From Pseudomonas sp. (GTDB lineage: Bacteria; Pseudomonadota; Gammaproteobacteria; Pseudomonadales; Pseudomonadaceae), in NCBI GenBank assembly GCA_029240955.1, contig JARDZH010000024.1, positions 1 through 10,363 on the forward strand: 10,363 nucleotides of DNA, read 5' to 3'. The notes below the pieces were generated by a model. It did no database searches and had not been told where the DNA came from. It saw only the letters and a program-made list of their open reading frames with translations. Both the position numbers and the translations under genes were made by a program. Positions within the stretch are counted from its first letter, which is position 1. Each line of letters opens with the position of its first letter. Below, in pieces: positions 1 to 7,343 of the stretch.

Positions 1-726
1 CATCGCATCGATGACCAGGGCGAGATAGCAGCGGCGACGCCGGATCAGGCGATCTACCTGGATATCTTTGCCCGCACGTTCTGGATGGGGCTGGTGATTA
101 CCGTCATCTGCCTGGTGCTCGCGTATCCGCTGGCGTATCTGTTGGCGAGTTTGCCGGCGCGGCAAAGCAACCTGCTGATGATTCTCGTGCTGCTGCCATT
201 CTGGACGTCGATTCTGGTGCGGGTCGCCGCGTGGATCGTGCTGTTGCAGTCGAGCGGGCTGATCAATAGCGCGATGCTGGCGATGGGCATCATCGACAAG
301 CCCATCGAACTGGTCTTCAACCGGGTCGGCGTGTATATCGCGATGGTGCACATCATGCTGCCGTTCATGATTCTGCCGATCTACAGCGTGATGAAGAACA
401 TTTCGCCAAGCTACATGCGCGCGGCGATTTCTCTGGGTTGTCACCCGTTCGCCAGTTTCTGGCGAGTGTATTTCCCGCAGACGTACGCGGGGATCGGCGC
501 CGGCTGCCTGCTGGTGTTCATCCTGTCCATCGGTTACTACATCACGCCTGCGCTGTTGGGCAGCCCGAACGATCAGATGGTCAGCTATTTCGTGGCGTTC
601 TACACCAACACGAGCATCAACTGGGGCATGGCGACTGCGCTGGGCGGCCTGTTATTGCTGGCAACTGTGGTGCTGTATCTGATCTACAGCTGGCTGGTTG
701 GCGCCAATCGCATGCGTCTGAGCTGA
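1..726 (+). CDS. ABC transporter permease, PotB/AgtC-like (5' end missing)
   Basis: This is an inner-membrane permease subunit of a binding-protein-dependent ABC importer of the spermidine/putrescine/GABA type. The reading frame is open from base 1, so the N-terminus lies outside the window and 241 residues are visible. Five hydrophobic segments can be seen at about residues 27-50, 58-83, 109-131, 165-186 and 208-233; the first membrane segment is probably missing. The cytoplasmic EAA-type loop that docks on the ATPase is visible at about 139-160 (YMRAAISLGCHPFASFWRVY). An internal ATG at 85 falls inside a membrane segment and is not the true start. The gene lies 11 nt before a second permease and is surely co-transcribed with it. 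In P. aeruginosa the importer next to rpe is, as I recall, AgtABCD (4-aminobutyrate/5-aminovalerate uptake). By position this would be the AgtC equivalent; the substrate is inferred, not seen. Confidence 0.92.
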   Translation, partial: HRIDDQGEIAAATPDQAIYLDIFARTFWMGLVITVICLVLAYPLAYLLASLPARQSNLLMILVLLPFWTSILVRVAAWIVLLQSSGLINSAMLAMGIIDKPIELVFNRVGVYIAMVHIMLPFMILPIYSVMKNISPSYMRAAISLGCHPFASFWRVYFPQTYAGIGAGCLLVFILSIGYYITPALLGSPNDQMVSYFVAFYTNTSINWGMATALGGLLLLATVVLYLIYSWLVGANRMRLS

Positions 727-737
727 GGAGAGTCGCC

Positions 738-1568
738 ATGTCGAGCCCATACCGGTCACCGGTCGAGCGCATCTGGTATTACGTGCTACGCATCTTCTGT
801 GGGTTGTTGCTGCTGTTTCTGGTGCTGCCGGTGCTGGTGATCATCCCGCTGTCGTTCAACTCCAGCAGCTTTCTGGTCTACCCGCTGCAGGGCTTTTCGC
901 TGCAGTGGTACGAAAACTTCTTTTCGTCGGCGGAGTGGATGCGCGCGCTGAAGAACAGCCTGATCGTGGCGCCGGCCTCTACGGTTCTGGCCATGTTCTT
1001 CGGCACGCTGGCGGCGATCGGGCTGACGCGGGGCAGCTTTCCCGGCAAGGCGCTGGTGATGGCGCTGGTGATTTCGCCGATGGTGGTGCCGGTGGTGATC
1101 ATTGGCGTCGCCAGTTATCTATTCTTCGCGCCGCTTGGCCTGGGCAACAGTTACACCGCGCTGATTCTGGTGCATGCAGTGCTGGGCGTGCCGTTTGTGA
1201 TCATCACTGTGTCGGCCACGTTGCAGGGTTTCAACCAGAATCTGGTACGTGCCGCCGCCAGTCTCGGCGCTTCGCCGCTGACCACCTTTCGCCGAGTGAC
1301 CTTGCCCTTGATCGCGCCCGGCGTGATTTCGGGTGCGCTGTTCGCGTTTGCTACGTCGTTTGATGAAGTGGTGGTGACCCTTTTTCTGGCAGGCCCGGAA
1401 CAGGCAACGCTGCCTCGACAGATGTTTAGCGGAATTCGCGAAAACCTCAGCCCGACCATCGCCGCGGCTGCCACCTTGCTGATCGCCTTTTCAGTGGCAT
1501 TGCTGCTGGTACTGGAGTGGCTACGCGGGCGGAGTGAGAAGCTGAGGACACAGGCTGCCGGTGCATAG
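738..1568 (+). CDS. ABC transporter permease, PotC/AgtD-like
   Basis: This is the second inner-membrane permease of the same importer, 276 residues, the usual PotC length. Six hydrophobic segments are visible at about 19-40, 74-96, 105-131, 141-161, 190-218 and 241-261. The EAA loop is at about 170-190 (VRAAASLGASPLTTFRRVTL). It is followed by SFDEVVVTLFLAG (207-219), typical of PotC-type permeases. The ATG at 738 is preceded by GAGGAG (725-730) with a 7-nt spacer. The frame stays open upstream of this ATG, but that part is the out-of-frame shadow of the first permease. This is the last gene of its operon, followed by a REP inverted repeat. By position next to rpe it matches the AgtD component for GABA/aminovalerate uptake in P. 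aeruginosa. The family call is firm; the substrate is inferred. Confidence 0.95.
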   Translation: MSSPYRSPVERIWYYVLRIFCGLLLLFLVLPVLVIIPLSFNSSSFLVYPLQGFSLQWYENFFSSAEWMRALKNSLIVAPASTVLAMFFGTLAAIGLTRGSFPGKALVMALVISPMVVPVVIIGVASYLFFAPLGLGNSYTALILVHAVLGVPFVIITVSATLQGFNQNLVRAAASLGASPLTTFRRVTLPLIAPGVISGALFAFATSFDEVVVTLFLAGPEQATLPRQMFSGIRENLSPTIAAAATLLIAFSVALLLVLEWLRGRSEKLRTQAAGA

Positions 1569-1612
1569 CACGCCTATATGGGTCAGGCGCTAGTGCTGTG
1601 ACACACACTCGA

Positions 1613-1691
1613 CCTGTGGGAGGGAGCGAAGCTCGCGATGTGGTTGAGCTGTCATGCACCGCTGTCGCGAGCTGGCGCTCCCTCCCACAGG
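1613..1691. repeat. REP inverted pair (Pseudomonas REP-type)
   Basis: Two REP-like arms face each other at 1615-1638 and 1665-1689. The outer 16 bases of each side (1613-1628 and 1676-1691, core TGTGGGAGGGAGCG) pair perfectly. After a small bulge, another 9 bases pair (AGCTCGCGA). The loop is about 26 nt. Each arm also has its own 4-bp mini-hairpin (GAGC/GCTC). The two arms are exactly the two variants found again at 4919-4942 and 5007-5031. The pair lies directly after the permease operon and before rpe, so it may act as a transcription block or protect the 3' end of the mRNA. No T-run follows, so it is not a classical intrinsic terminator. REP elements of this kind are mobilised in trans by RAYT transposases; none is in this window. 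Confidence 0.85.
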
Positions 1692-1755
1692 GCGTGCGCT
1701 GCATAGCATCCGTGAAACCTTGCCGCTGGCGTCTACGTTTCCCGGAGCGTTGGAG

Positions 1756-1761
1756 TACAAT
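1756..1761 (+). promoter_or_regulatory. Possible -10 box for rpe-gph
   Basis: TACAAT matches the sigma-70 -10 consensus at five of six positions and lies 35 nt before the rpe start, after the REP block. No good -35 hexamer is found 15-19 nt upstream, so this is only a candidate. Confidence 0.3.
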
Positions 1762-1796
1762 GCGCGCCACCGTGATTCCGCTCAAACAGGTGCGCC

Positions 1797-2471
1797 ATGC
1801 AGCCCTTCGTTATTGCTCCATCGATCCTCTCCGCTGACTTCGCCCGGCTGGGCGAGGAAGTCGACAACGTCCTGGCCGCTGGCGCCGACTTCGTCCACTT
1901 CGACGTCATGGACAATCACTACGTCCCGAACCTGACCATTGGCCCGATGGTATGCAGCGCCCTGCGCAAGTACGGCGTCACTGCACCGATCGACGTGCAC
2001 CTGATGGTCAGCCCGGTGGACCGCATCATCGGCGATTTCGTCGAGGCTGGCGCGACCTACATCACGTTCCACCCCGAAGCGACGCAGCACATCGACCGCT
2101 CGCTGCAACTGATCCGCGAAGCCGGCTGCAAGTCCGGCCTGGTGTTCAATCCGGCAACCCCCTTGAACCTGCTCGAATACGTTATGGACAAGGTCGACAT
2201 GATCCTGCTCATGAGCGTCAACCCAGGCTTTGGCGGTCAGAAGTTCATCCCCGGTACGCTCAACAAACTGCGCGAAGCGCGCGCCCTGATCGACGCATCG
2301 GGCCGCGATATCCGTCTGGAAATCGATGGCGGCGTGAACGTCAACAACATCCGTGAAATCGCTGCTGCAGGTGCGGATACCTTCGTGGCCGGCTCCGCGA
2401 TCTTCAATGCGCCCGACTATCAGGAAGTGATCCAGAAGATGCGTTCCGAACTGGCTGCCGCTCGCGCATGA
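1797..2471 (+). CDS. rpe: Ribulose-phosphate 3-epimerase
   Basis: Interconverts D-ribulose 5-phosphate and D-xylulose 5-phosphate in the cytosolic pentose phosphate pathway. The protein has 224 residues, the usual length for this TIM-barrel family. Visible motifs are [13 protein letters not shown] near the N-terminus, [18 protein letters not shown] (33-50), HLMV (68-71), VNPGFGGQ (141-148), EIDGGV (175-180) and a C-terminal AGSAIF phosphate-binding turn. The family's metal and catalytic residues are present: H34, D36, H68 and D177. The Shine-Dalgarno is weak (ACAGG about 6 nt before the ATG), but protein homology starts right at this Met. The stop overlaps the gph start by 4 nt (ATGA), so the two are translationally coupled. 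The rpe-gph-trp neighbourhood is standard in Pseudomonas. Confidence 0.98.
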   Translation: MQPFVIAPSILSADFARLGEEVDNVLAAGADFVHFDVMDNHYVPNLTIGPMVCSALRKYGVTAPIDVHLMVSPVDRIIGDFVEAGATYITFHPEATQHIDRSLQLIREAGCKSGLVFNPATPLNLLEYVMDKVDMILLMSVNPGFGGQKFIPGTLNKLREARALIDASGRDIRLEIDGGVNVNNIREIAAAGADTFVAGSAIFNAPDYQEVIQKMRSELAAARA

Positions 2472-3286
2472 GTGGCTTCGAGCAGCTGTTCGCGGGCAAG
2501 CTGCCCAGGCTGATCATGTTCGATCTGGACGGCACGCTGGTGGATTCGGTGCCGGACCTGGCCGTTGCCGTGGACAAGATGCTGGTCCAGCTCGGCCGTC
2601 CGAAAGCGGGGCTCGATGCAGTTCGACAGTGGGTGGGCAACGGCGCGCCGGTGCTGGTTCGTCGCGCGCTGGCCAACTCCATCGAGCACAGCAGTGTGGA
2701 TGACACGCTTGCCGAGCAGGCGCTCGAACTGTTCATGAAGGCTTACGCCGAAAAGCACGAGTTCACCGTGGTCTATCCCGGCGTGCGGGAAACGCTGAAG
2801 TGGCTGCAGAAGAAGGGCGTTGAAATGGCGCTCATCACCAACAAGCCTGAGCGCTTCGTCGCGCCGCTGCTCGATGAGATGAAGCTGGGCCGCTTCTTCC
2901 GCTGGATCGTCGGTGGCGACACGATGCCCCAGAAAAAGCCTGACCCCGCCGCGCTGTTCTTCGTGATGAAGATGGCTGGCGTTCCAGCGTCCCAGTCGCT
3001 GTTCGTCGGCGACTCGCGTTCCGATGTTCAGGCCGCCAAGGCGGCTGGCGTGGCATGCGTGGGGCTGAGCTACGGTTACAACCACGGTCGGCCGATCGAG
3101 GAAGAATCTCCTGCATTGGTGATCGATGATCTGCGCAAACTGATTCCCGGTTGCCTGGAACAGGACGCTGGGATACTGTTGCCCGACATTGAACGTCCCT
3201 CCCGTAGAGATTCCATCGTGGTGGTCACTCGCAAACTCTGGATGAAAGTCATCAAGGCCCTGGCCCGCTGGCGTTGGCGCGCCTGA
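2468..3286 (+). CDS. gph: Phosphoglycolate phosphatase, with the trp leader peptide as its C-terminal tail
   Basis: A HAD-superfamily hydrolase that dephosphorylates 2-phosphoglycolate, a by-product of DNA repair and oxygen damage. It has 272 residues. HAD motif I is DLDGTLVDS (19-27; nucleophile D19, acid/base D21), motif II is ITN (123-125), motif III is K157 in QKKPDP, and motif IV is GDSRSD (181-186). A cap domain lies between motifs I and II. The start overlaps rpe by 4 nt. The part after about residue 225 goes beyond the HAD core. Its last 14 residues (259-272, [14 protein letters not shown]) are a Trp leader peptide, repeated almost exactly before trpG. The gph frame thus ends at the leader stop, 69 nt before trpE. 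E. coli Gph, about 20 residues shorter, lacks this tail as far as I recall. The tail holds Trp at 258, 268 and 270. The phosphatase call is firm; the regulatory role of the tail is inferred. Confidence 0.96.
   Translation: MSGFEQLFAGKLPRLIMFDLDGTLVDSVPDLAVAVDKMLVQLGRPKAGLDAVRQWVGNGAPVLVRRALANSIEHSSVDDTLAEQALELFMKAYAEKHEFTVVYPGVRETLKWLQKKGVEMALITNKPERFVAPLLDEMKLGRFFRWIVGGDTMPQKKPDPAALFFVMKMAGVPASQSLFVGDSRSDVQAAKAAGVACVGLSYGYNHGRPIEEESPALVIDDLRKLIPGCLEQDAGILLPDIERPSRRDSIVVVTRKLWMKVIKALARWRWRA
3242..3286 (+). CDS. trpL: trpE leader peptide, nested in frame within gph
   Basis: A 14-residue peptide, [14 protein letters not shown], with two Trp codons separated by one Arg codon just before the stop, as in attenuation leader peptides. 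It uses the gph reading frame and the gph stop codon, so it can be made either by internal initiation at 3242 or as the end of Gph. The 18 nt before the ATG (ACTCGCAAACTCTGG and neighbours) hold no clear Shine-Dalgarno, which favours delivery of ribosomes by gph translation. A homologous leader (12 of 14 residues identical) precedes trpG at 7344. Attenuation of trpE and trpGDC has been reported in P. putida, as I recall. Trp-dependent stalling here would act on the RNA between 3287 and 3355. The peptide and its duplication are seen directly; the mechanism is inferred. Confidence 0.75.
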   Translation: MKVIKALARWRWRA

Positions 3287-3293
3287 CTTGATT

Positions 3294-3316
3294 CCGGCCG
3301 CACGCCGGCCCTGTTT
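3294..3316 (+). promoter_or_regulatory. trpE leader hairpin, candidate attenuator
   Basis: A GC-rich hairpin lies 7 nt after the leader stop. It can form as CCGGC/GCCGG (3294-3298 with 3304-3308) or in the shifted register GGCCG/CGGCC (3296-3300 with 3306-3310), followed by CTGTTT. The downstream T-run is poor for an intrinsic terminator. The 3' arm (CGCCGGC, 3303-3309) can also pair with GCTGGCG (3267-3273) over the first Trp codon of the leader, giving two mutually exclusive folds whose balance could depend on ribosome position. The same pairing is possible in the trpG leader. Confidence 0.5.
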
Positions 3317-3355
3317 GCCTGACTGACGTATTTACCTCACACCACGAGGCTCATG

Positions 3356-4837
3356 ATGAATCGCGAAGAATTCCTGCGTTTGGCCGCTGAAGGCTATAAC
3401 CGCATCCCGCTTGCTTACGAAACCCTGGCCGACTTCGACACGCCGTTGTCGATCTACCTGAAACTGGCTGATCAACCCAACTCCTACCTGCTCGAATCTG
3501 TGCAGGGCGGCGAGAAGTGGGGGCGTTATTCGATCATTGGGCTGCCGTGCCGAACCGTGCTGCGGGTTCACGGCCATCACGTCAGCATCACGCGGGACGG
3601 CGTCGAAATCGAAAGCCATGATGTCGAAGACCCACTGGCCTTCGTCGAAGCGTTCAAGGCGCGCTACAACGTGCCAACCGTTGCCGGTTTGCCGCGCTTC
3701 AACGGCGGACTGGTCGGTTACTTCGGCTATGACTGCGTGCGCTATGTCGAAAAACGTCTGGCGAACTGTCCCAATCCTGATCCGCTCGGTGTTCCGGACA
3801 TTCTCCTGATGGTGTCCGACGCCGTGGTGGTGTTCGACAACCTGGCGGGCAAGATGCACGCCATCGTGCTGGTCGATCCGGCCCAGGACGACGCTTTCGA
3901 AGGCGGTCGTGCGCAGCTCGAAGCCTTGATGAACACGCTGCGCCAGCCGATCACGCCGCGACGCGGGCTGGATCTGACTCGGCCACCGGCGGCTGATCCG
4001 GTGTTCCGTTCCAGCTTCACTCAGGATGACTACAAGGCAGCGGTCGATACGATCAAGCAGTACATCCTGGCGGGCGACGTGATGCAGGTCGTGCCGTCGC
4101 AGCGCATGTCGATCGACTTCAAGGCCGCGCCTATCGATCTGTACCGTGCGCTGCGCTGCTTCAACCCTACGCCGTACATGTACTTCTTCAATTTCGGTGA
4201 TTTCCACGTAGTGGGCAGTTCACCGGAAGTGCTGGTGCGGGTGGAGGACAACCTGGTGACGGTGCGTCCTATTGCCGGCACACGCCCGCGCGGTGCCAAC
4301 GAAGAAGCGGATCTGGCGCTGGAGCAGGATCTGCTGTCGGACGACAAGGAAATCGCCGAGCACCTGATGCTCATCGACCTTGGCCGCAACGACACTGGTC
4401 GGGTCTCGGAAATCGGCACGGTCCGGTTGACGGAAAAGATGGTCATCGAGCGTTATTCCAACGTGATGCATATCGTCTCCAACGTCACTGGCCAGCTGAA
4501 GAGCGGGCTGACTGCGATGGACGCGCTGCGCGCTATTTTGCCGGCGGGCACTTTGTCCGGCGCGCCGAAGATCCGCGCCATGGAGATCATCGACGAGCTG
4601 GAGCCGGTCAAGCGCGGCGTCTATGGCGGCGCGGTGGGGTACATGGCCTGGAACGGTAATATGGATACTGCCATTGCGATCCGTACCGCAGTGATCAAGA
4701 ACGGTGAACTGCACGTACAGGCCGGTGGCGGCATCGTGGCCGATTCGGTGCCTGACCTGGAGTGGGAAGAAACGCTCAACAAGCGCCGCGCCATGTTCCG
4801 CGCCGTAGCGCTGGCGGAGCAGACCAGCGAAGGGTGA
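3356..4837 (+). CDS. trpE: Anthranilate synthase component I
   Basis: The large subunit of anthranilate synthase. With glutamine-derived ammonia from TrpG it turns chorismate into anthranilate, the first committed step of tryptophan synthesis. The N-terminal regulatory domain carries the LLES element of the Trp feedback site (45-48). The chorismate-binding domain shows VVPSQR (245-250), PIAGTRPRG (305-313), [12 protein letters not shown] (335-346), NVMHIVSNV (369-377), [20 protein letters not shown] (398-417) and [10 protein letters not shown] (455-464). I chose the second of two tandem ATGs (3356, 493 aa) because GAGG at 3346-3349 is 6 nt away; the ATG at 3353 would leave only 3 nt. The gene is separated from its partner trpG by 2.7 kb containing REP units and estP. 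It is convergent with estP. Expression is probably set by the Trp leader in the gph tail. Confidence 0.98.
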   Translation: MNREEFLRLAAEGYNRIPLAYETLADFDTPLSIYLKLADQPNSYLLESVQGGEKWGRYSIIGLPCRTVLRVHGHHVSITRDGVEIESHDVEDPLAFVEAFKARYNVPTVAGLPRFNGGLVGYFGYDCVRYVEKRLANCPNPDPLGVPDILLMVSDAVVVFDNLAGKMHAIVLVDPAQDDAFEGGRAQLEALMNTLRQPITPRRGLDLTRPPAADPVFRSSFTQDDYKAAVDTIKQYILAGDVMQVVPSQRMSIDFKAAPIDLYRALRCFNPTPYMYFFNFGDFHVVGSSPEVLVRVEDNLVTVRPIAGTRPRGANEEADLALEQDLLSDDKEIAEHLMLIDLGRNDTGRVSEIGTVRLTEKMVIERYSNVMHIVSNVTGQLKSGLTAMDALRAILPAGTLSGAPKIRAMEIIDELEPVKRGVYGGAVGYMAWNGNMDTAIAIRTAVIKNGELHVQAGGGIVADSVPDLEWEETLNKRRAMFRAVALAEQTSEG

Positions 4838-4853
4838 TCTGACACTGCAAACC

Positions 4854-4942
4854 GTAGGAGCGCGCTTGCCCGCGACCCGCCGCGGCGCGGTCTTCCAGAC
4901 TGACCGCGTCGTCGTCTGTCGCGAGCTTCGCTCCCTCCCACA
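4854..4942. repeat. REP unit A between trpE and estP
   Basis: A composite REP/BIME-like unit. The left arm (4854-4875, GTAGGAGCGCGCTTGCCCGC) is of a different REP subtype from the right arm (4919-4942), which is the exact reverse complement of 1615-1638. Between them sits a hairpin core at 4885-4908 with a 7-bp stem (CGCGGTC/GACCGCG) around TTCCAGACT. From 4885 to 4941 it matches unit B (5040-5096) with only two differences. It lies 16 nt after the trpE stop. Confidence 0.85.
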
Positions 4943-5006
4943 GTGTCAGCATCTGAATCATAGGAGTGCTCGTGTCTGTGCGCTGGATTGGAGTGCGGCA
5001 TTGCCC

Positions 5007-5096
5007 TGTGGGAGGGAGCGCCAGCTCGCGATGTAGACAGCGCGGTCTTCCAGACTGACCGCGCCGTTGTCTGTCGCGAGCTTCGCTCCCTCCCAC
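5007..5096. repeat. REP unit B between trpE and estP
   Basis: A nearly symmetrical REP pair. The left arm (5007-5031) is the exact reverse complement of 1665-1689. The right arm (5074-5096) matches unit A. The central dyad at about 5034-5073 contains AGACA and CGCGGTC on one side and GACCGCG and TGTCT on the other. Almost the whole 90 nt could fold into one long hairpin on either strand. It ends 24 nt from the estP stop, so it may limit readthrough from both convergent genes. The stretch 4943-5006 between the units holds nothing I recognise. Confidence 0.85.
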
Positions 5097-5119
5097 TGTG
5101 GAATCTGCAGGCACCCCCC

Positions 5120-7057
5120 TCAAAAATCCAGACTCAACGCGACGCTCGCCCCTTGATGCGTCATGTCGTCGTTCTTGCGCCAGTTGTAATGGGCCCGCAA
5201 GGTCAGATCCTGGGTCAGTTGCTGGCTGAATCCCAGGCTGGCGCGGTTCAGGTTGCGTTGTGGCGTATAGCCCGGCAGGGTGAAGTCGATGCTCGGAACG
5301 CTGTTGAGCGCCATCGTCACCTGTTGCTGGTCAGTCTCATATTCACGCTCATGCGCAAATTCCCCGAAAACCTGCGTCGATGAGGTCAGCTGAAACTTGC
5401 CCTGCAAACCCACGCCGGCTCGGCGCGACTTGCGGGTCTGGTCGCCAAAGGTCAGCGCGGTGGAGCGGCGCCCCTCTTCCGAATAACCGTCTACGTCGAT
5501 GTGCGCATAATCCGCACTGATAAACGGCGACAAATGCCAGCGACTGCTCGCGCCCGCAAAGTCGAAGCCGATCCGCGCACTGGCGGCCCACAGCTCTCCG
5601 TCGGTATCGCCTTTCTCCTGACCTTCGCCAGCGCCCAGCGCGAATTTGCGCTCGGCATTCTCAAAGTCCAGTTTGCCGCCGGAAGCGGACAGGTCGCCCC
5701 ACCAGTGGTTGGCTTGATACTGCAGAAAGACGGTTCCGATATAGCCGTTGAGCTTGTAGTCCGAATCCTTGGGGCCGGCTTCAAGGTCTTGCCGATAGGC
5801 GCCTGCCACCAGACCGGTCCGCCAGTGTTCCGCAAAGCGCCAACTGCCGCCGATCGTGAGGCTGTAGCCGCGGCCTTCGGCGTCCGCTGAGTAGTCGCCG
5901 GCATCGAAGTCAGTCCGTTGCCCACCGGCCGACAGAATCGTCCGCCATTGCCCGACACCCTGCCAGTTGCCCCAGTCACTGAGCCACTGGCCGCGCAGTT
6001 CGTCCTGATGACTACGCAGCGCGGTATTGCCCATTTCCGGCAGCAGTGTGATTTCCCAAGGGGCCGCCAGCAGCGAGTAGGCGTAATCGGCAAGCAGTCG
6101 CTGCCCGCCTGCCGTCGGATGCACGCGGTCATTGAAGAACAAGCGGGTCGGGTCCGGCGTGGCGCTGTTCAGGCCATAGGTCGCGTTCTCGTCGCAGTTG
6201 TCGCCACTGAAACACGTCCCGACCAGGTCCTCATCTGCCGCAAAGCCGAAGCGGGCCGGATCGGCAAGTGTCTCGGAAATCAGCAGCGGGATGTTCAACG
6301 GGATGATCTGCGCATTGATGCCTTCAAGGCGATCAATCAATTGCTCGTTGAATTCTTCGCTGAGTCTGGACGTGATGGATTCCAGGGGCGTGCCGCTCAG
6401 CGCGGGAGTCTGGCCAATGTCCGGAAGCATCCACACCGCGATATACCGAGCGCCAGCCTGCTGCAGTACTTGCACGCTGTCGGCCAGCTGGTCGGCAGCG
6501 TCTTCAGCGTCGCCGCCGCTGAGCACACGCCCTTGCAGAAAGTCATTGCCCCCGCCAGTCAGGTAATACAGCGCGTTCGGGTCGGCGCGAAAATTGTTGG
6601 TCGGCAAATAGCCGGGACGAGTGCGCAGGACGTCGCCGGAACCGCTGGTGTCCGGCGTGACCACTTGTGACTCGGACGTGATCGCATCGTAGATCTGGTC
6701 CGTACGGTCGCCGCCTACTGCCCAGTTGTTGCCGTCAGGTACGCCAAGCGCGGCATTAACCGGCGACGTGGACGCATTGAGGTCGGCAGCATTGATGTTC
6801 AGCAGTCGGCCCAGCAGGGTAGAGGAGTTGGGGCCGATCACTTCGCCGCTGCCTTCCCGATAAGTCGGGCCCACGCGGTTGGTGAAGCGCAACGTGGCGC
6901 CGGGCGGCCCGTCTTCGTCCGGGAATTGCCCGGCGTCTGCCAGGCTGTCACCGAAGACCACCATGGTTGAATAAGGGGATGGGGCTGCCTGCGCACCGGC
7001 ACACGCCAGGGTCAGCAAGCAGGCCGCGAACGGCACTCGCAATGATGAACGGATCAT
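5120..7057 (-). CDS. estP: GDSL esterase autotransporter (EstA/EstP family)
   Basis: An outer-membrane esterase of the EstA type: a GDSL lipase passenger anchored to the cell surface by its own beta-barrel. It has 645 residues, essentially the length of P. aeruginosa EstA (about 646). A signal peptide spans about 1-24, with a likely cut at AQA-A. The GDSL block is VVFGDSLADAGQ (33-44, nucleophile S38). Block III is GGGND (168-172, N171). The DxxH block is DRVHP (D310, H313), so the catalytic set is complete. From about residue 360 to the end are alternating strands of the autotransporter barrel, ending in Phe as outer-membrane barrels do. I chose the ATG at 7057 because AAGGA (7070-7066) lies 8 nt upstream and a signal peptide follows; the in-frame Met at 7102 has neither. 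In P. aeruginosa EstA is linked to rhamnolipid production and motility. The gene is convergent with trpE and divergent from trpGDC. Confidence 0.96.
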   Translation of the reverse strand: MIRSSLRVPFAACLLTLACAGAQAAPSPYSTMVVFGDSLADAGQFPDEDGPPGATLRFTNRVGPTYREGSGEVIGPNSSTLLGRLLNINAADLNASTSPVNAALGVPDGNNWAVGGDRTDQIYDAITSESQVVTPDTSGSGDVLRTRPGYLPTNNFRADPNALYYLTGGGNDFLQGRVLSGGDAEDAADQLADSVQVLQQAGARYIAVWMLPDIGQTPALSGTPLESITSRLSEEFNEQLIDRLEGINAQIIPLNIPLLISETLADPARFGFAADEDLVGTCFSGDNCDENATYGLNSATPDPTRLFFNDRVHPTAGGQRLLADYAYSLLAAPWEITLLPEMGNTALRSHQDELRGQWLSDWGNWQGVGQWRTILSAGGQRTDFDAGDYSADAEGRGYSLTIGGSWRFAEHWRTGLVAGAYRQDLEAGPKDSDYKLNGYIGTVFLQYQANHWWGDLSASGGKLDFENAERKFALGAGEGQEKGDTDGELWAASARIGFDFAGASSRWHLSPFISADYAHIDVDGYSEEGRRSTALTFGDQTRKSRRAGVGLQGKFQLTSSTQVFGEFAHEREYETDQQQVTMALNSVPSIDFTLPGYTPQRNLNRASLGFSQQLTQDLTLRAHYNWRKNDDMTHQGASVALSLDF

Positions 7058-7343
7058 GAGAGATGTCCTTGGGTTTTTTATTCTCTCAGGGAACCGTAGC
7101 AAGCCTGCTCATCACCGCCAGCGCTGACGGCTTCGCTTCCCGAAGTTACCGCCCAATGGTGCGTCGCTCATCGCTTTGCCTTGTCGAAGACCGATTGACG
7201 CAGTAACAGGCCGTTTTCTCAAGCTATTCGCATGAGCAACGGGTTCAAAATGTGCAGTGATATTGCGCCATACCCCTCGGTACGCTACTGTGCCGAAACG
7301 TACGAACGAGACCCTCCCCGTGACGATTGTCAGCAAACTCTTG
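7058..7343. other. Divergent intergenic region between estP and the trpG leader
   Basis: About 285 bp that should hold the promoters of estP (leftward) and trpGDC (rightward). I see no convincing -35/-10 pair on either strand. TTGACG at 7195-7200 is a fair -35 candidate but has no good partner. Two adjacent dyads are visible: CCGCCAGCGCTGACGG at 7115-7130 (one mismatched pair) and CTTCG/CGAAG at 7131-7145. They could be an operator or a chance structure. No gene is supported here. Confidence 0.4.

Noticed and set aside
438..737. Extended N-terminus of the second permease from the ATG at 438
   Set aside because: The first 100 residues are the out-of-frame shadow of the first permease; the ATG at 738 has GAGGAG 7 nt upstream and begins a normal-length permease.
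1720..1725. TTGCCG as the -35 box for rpe
   Set aside because: It lies 30 nt from the TACAAT box, far outside the usual 15-19 nt spacing.
3276..3283. GGCGCGCC palindrome in both Trp leaders as a protein-binding site
   Set aside because: It is fully explained by the conserved Trp-Arg-Ala codons of the leader peptide.
3332..4207. A 291-aa open frame antisense to trpE, and other long open frames antisense to trpG-trpC, e.g. 7112-8104 and 9099-10163
   Set aside because: These are shadows of high-GC coding genes: no recognisable domains, no ribosome sites, and complete overlap with firmly identified trp genes.
4885..5096. Repeated segments resembling a CRISPR array
   Set aside because: There are only two copies of the long segment, they are parts of inverted REP units with internal dyads, there are no regular spacers, and no cas genes are nearby.
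7058..7102. Longer estP starting at the in-frame ATG ending at 7102
   Set aside because: It would place 15 residues before a perfect signal peptide and has no Shine-Dalgarno; AAGGA sits correctly before the ATG at 7057.
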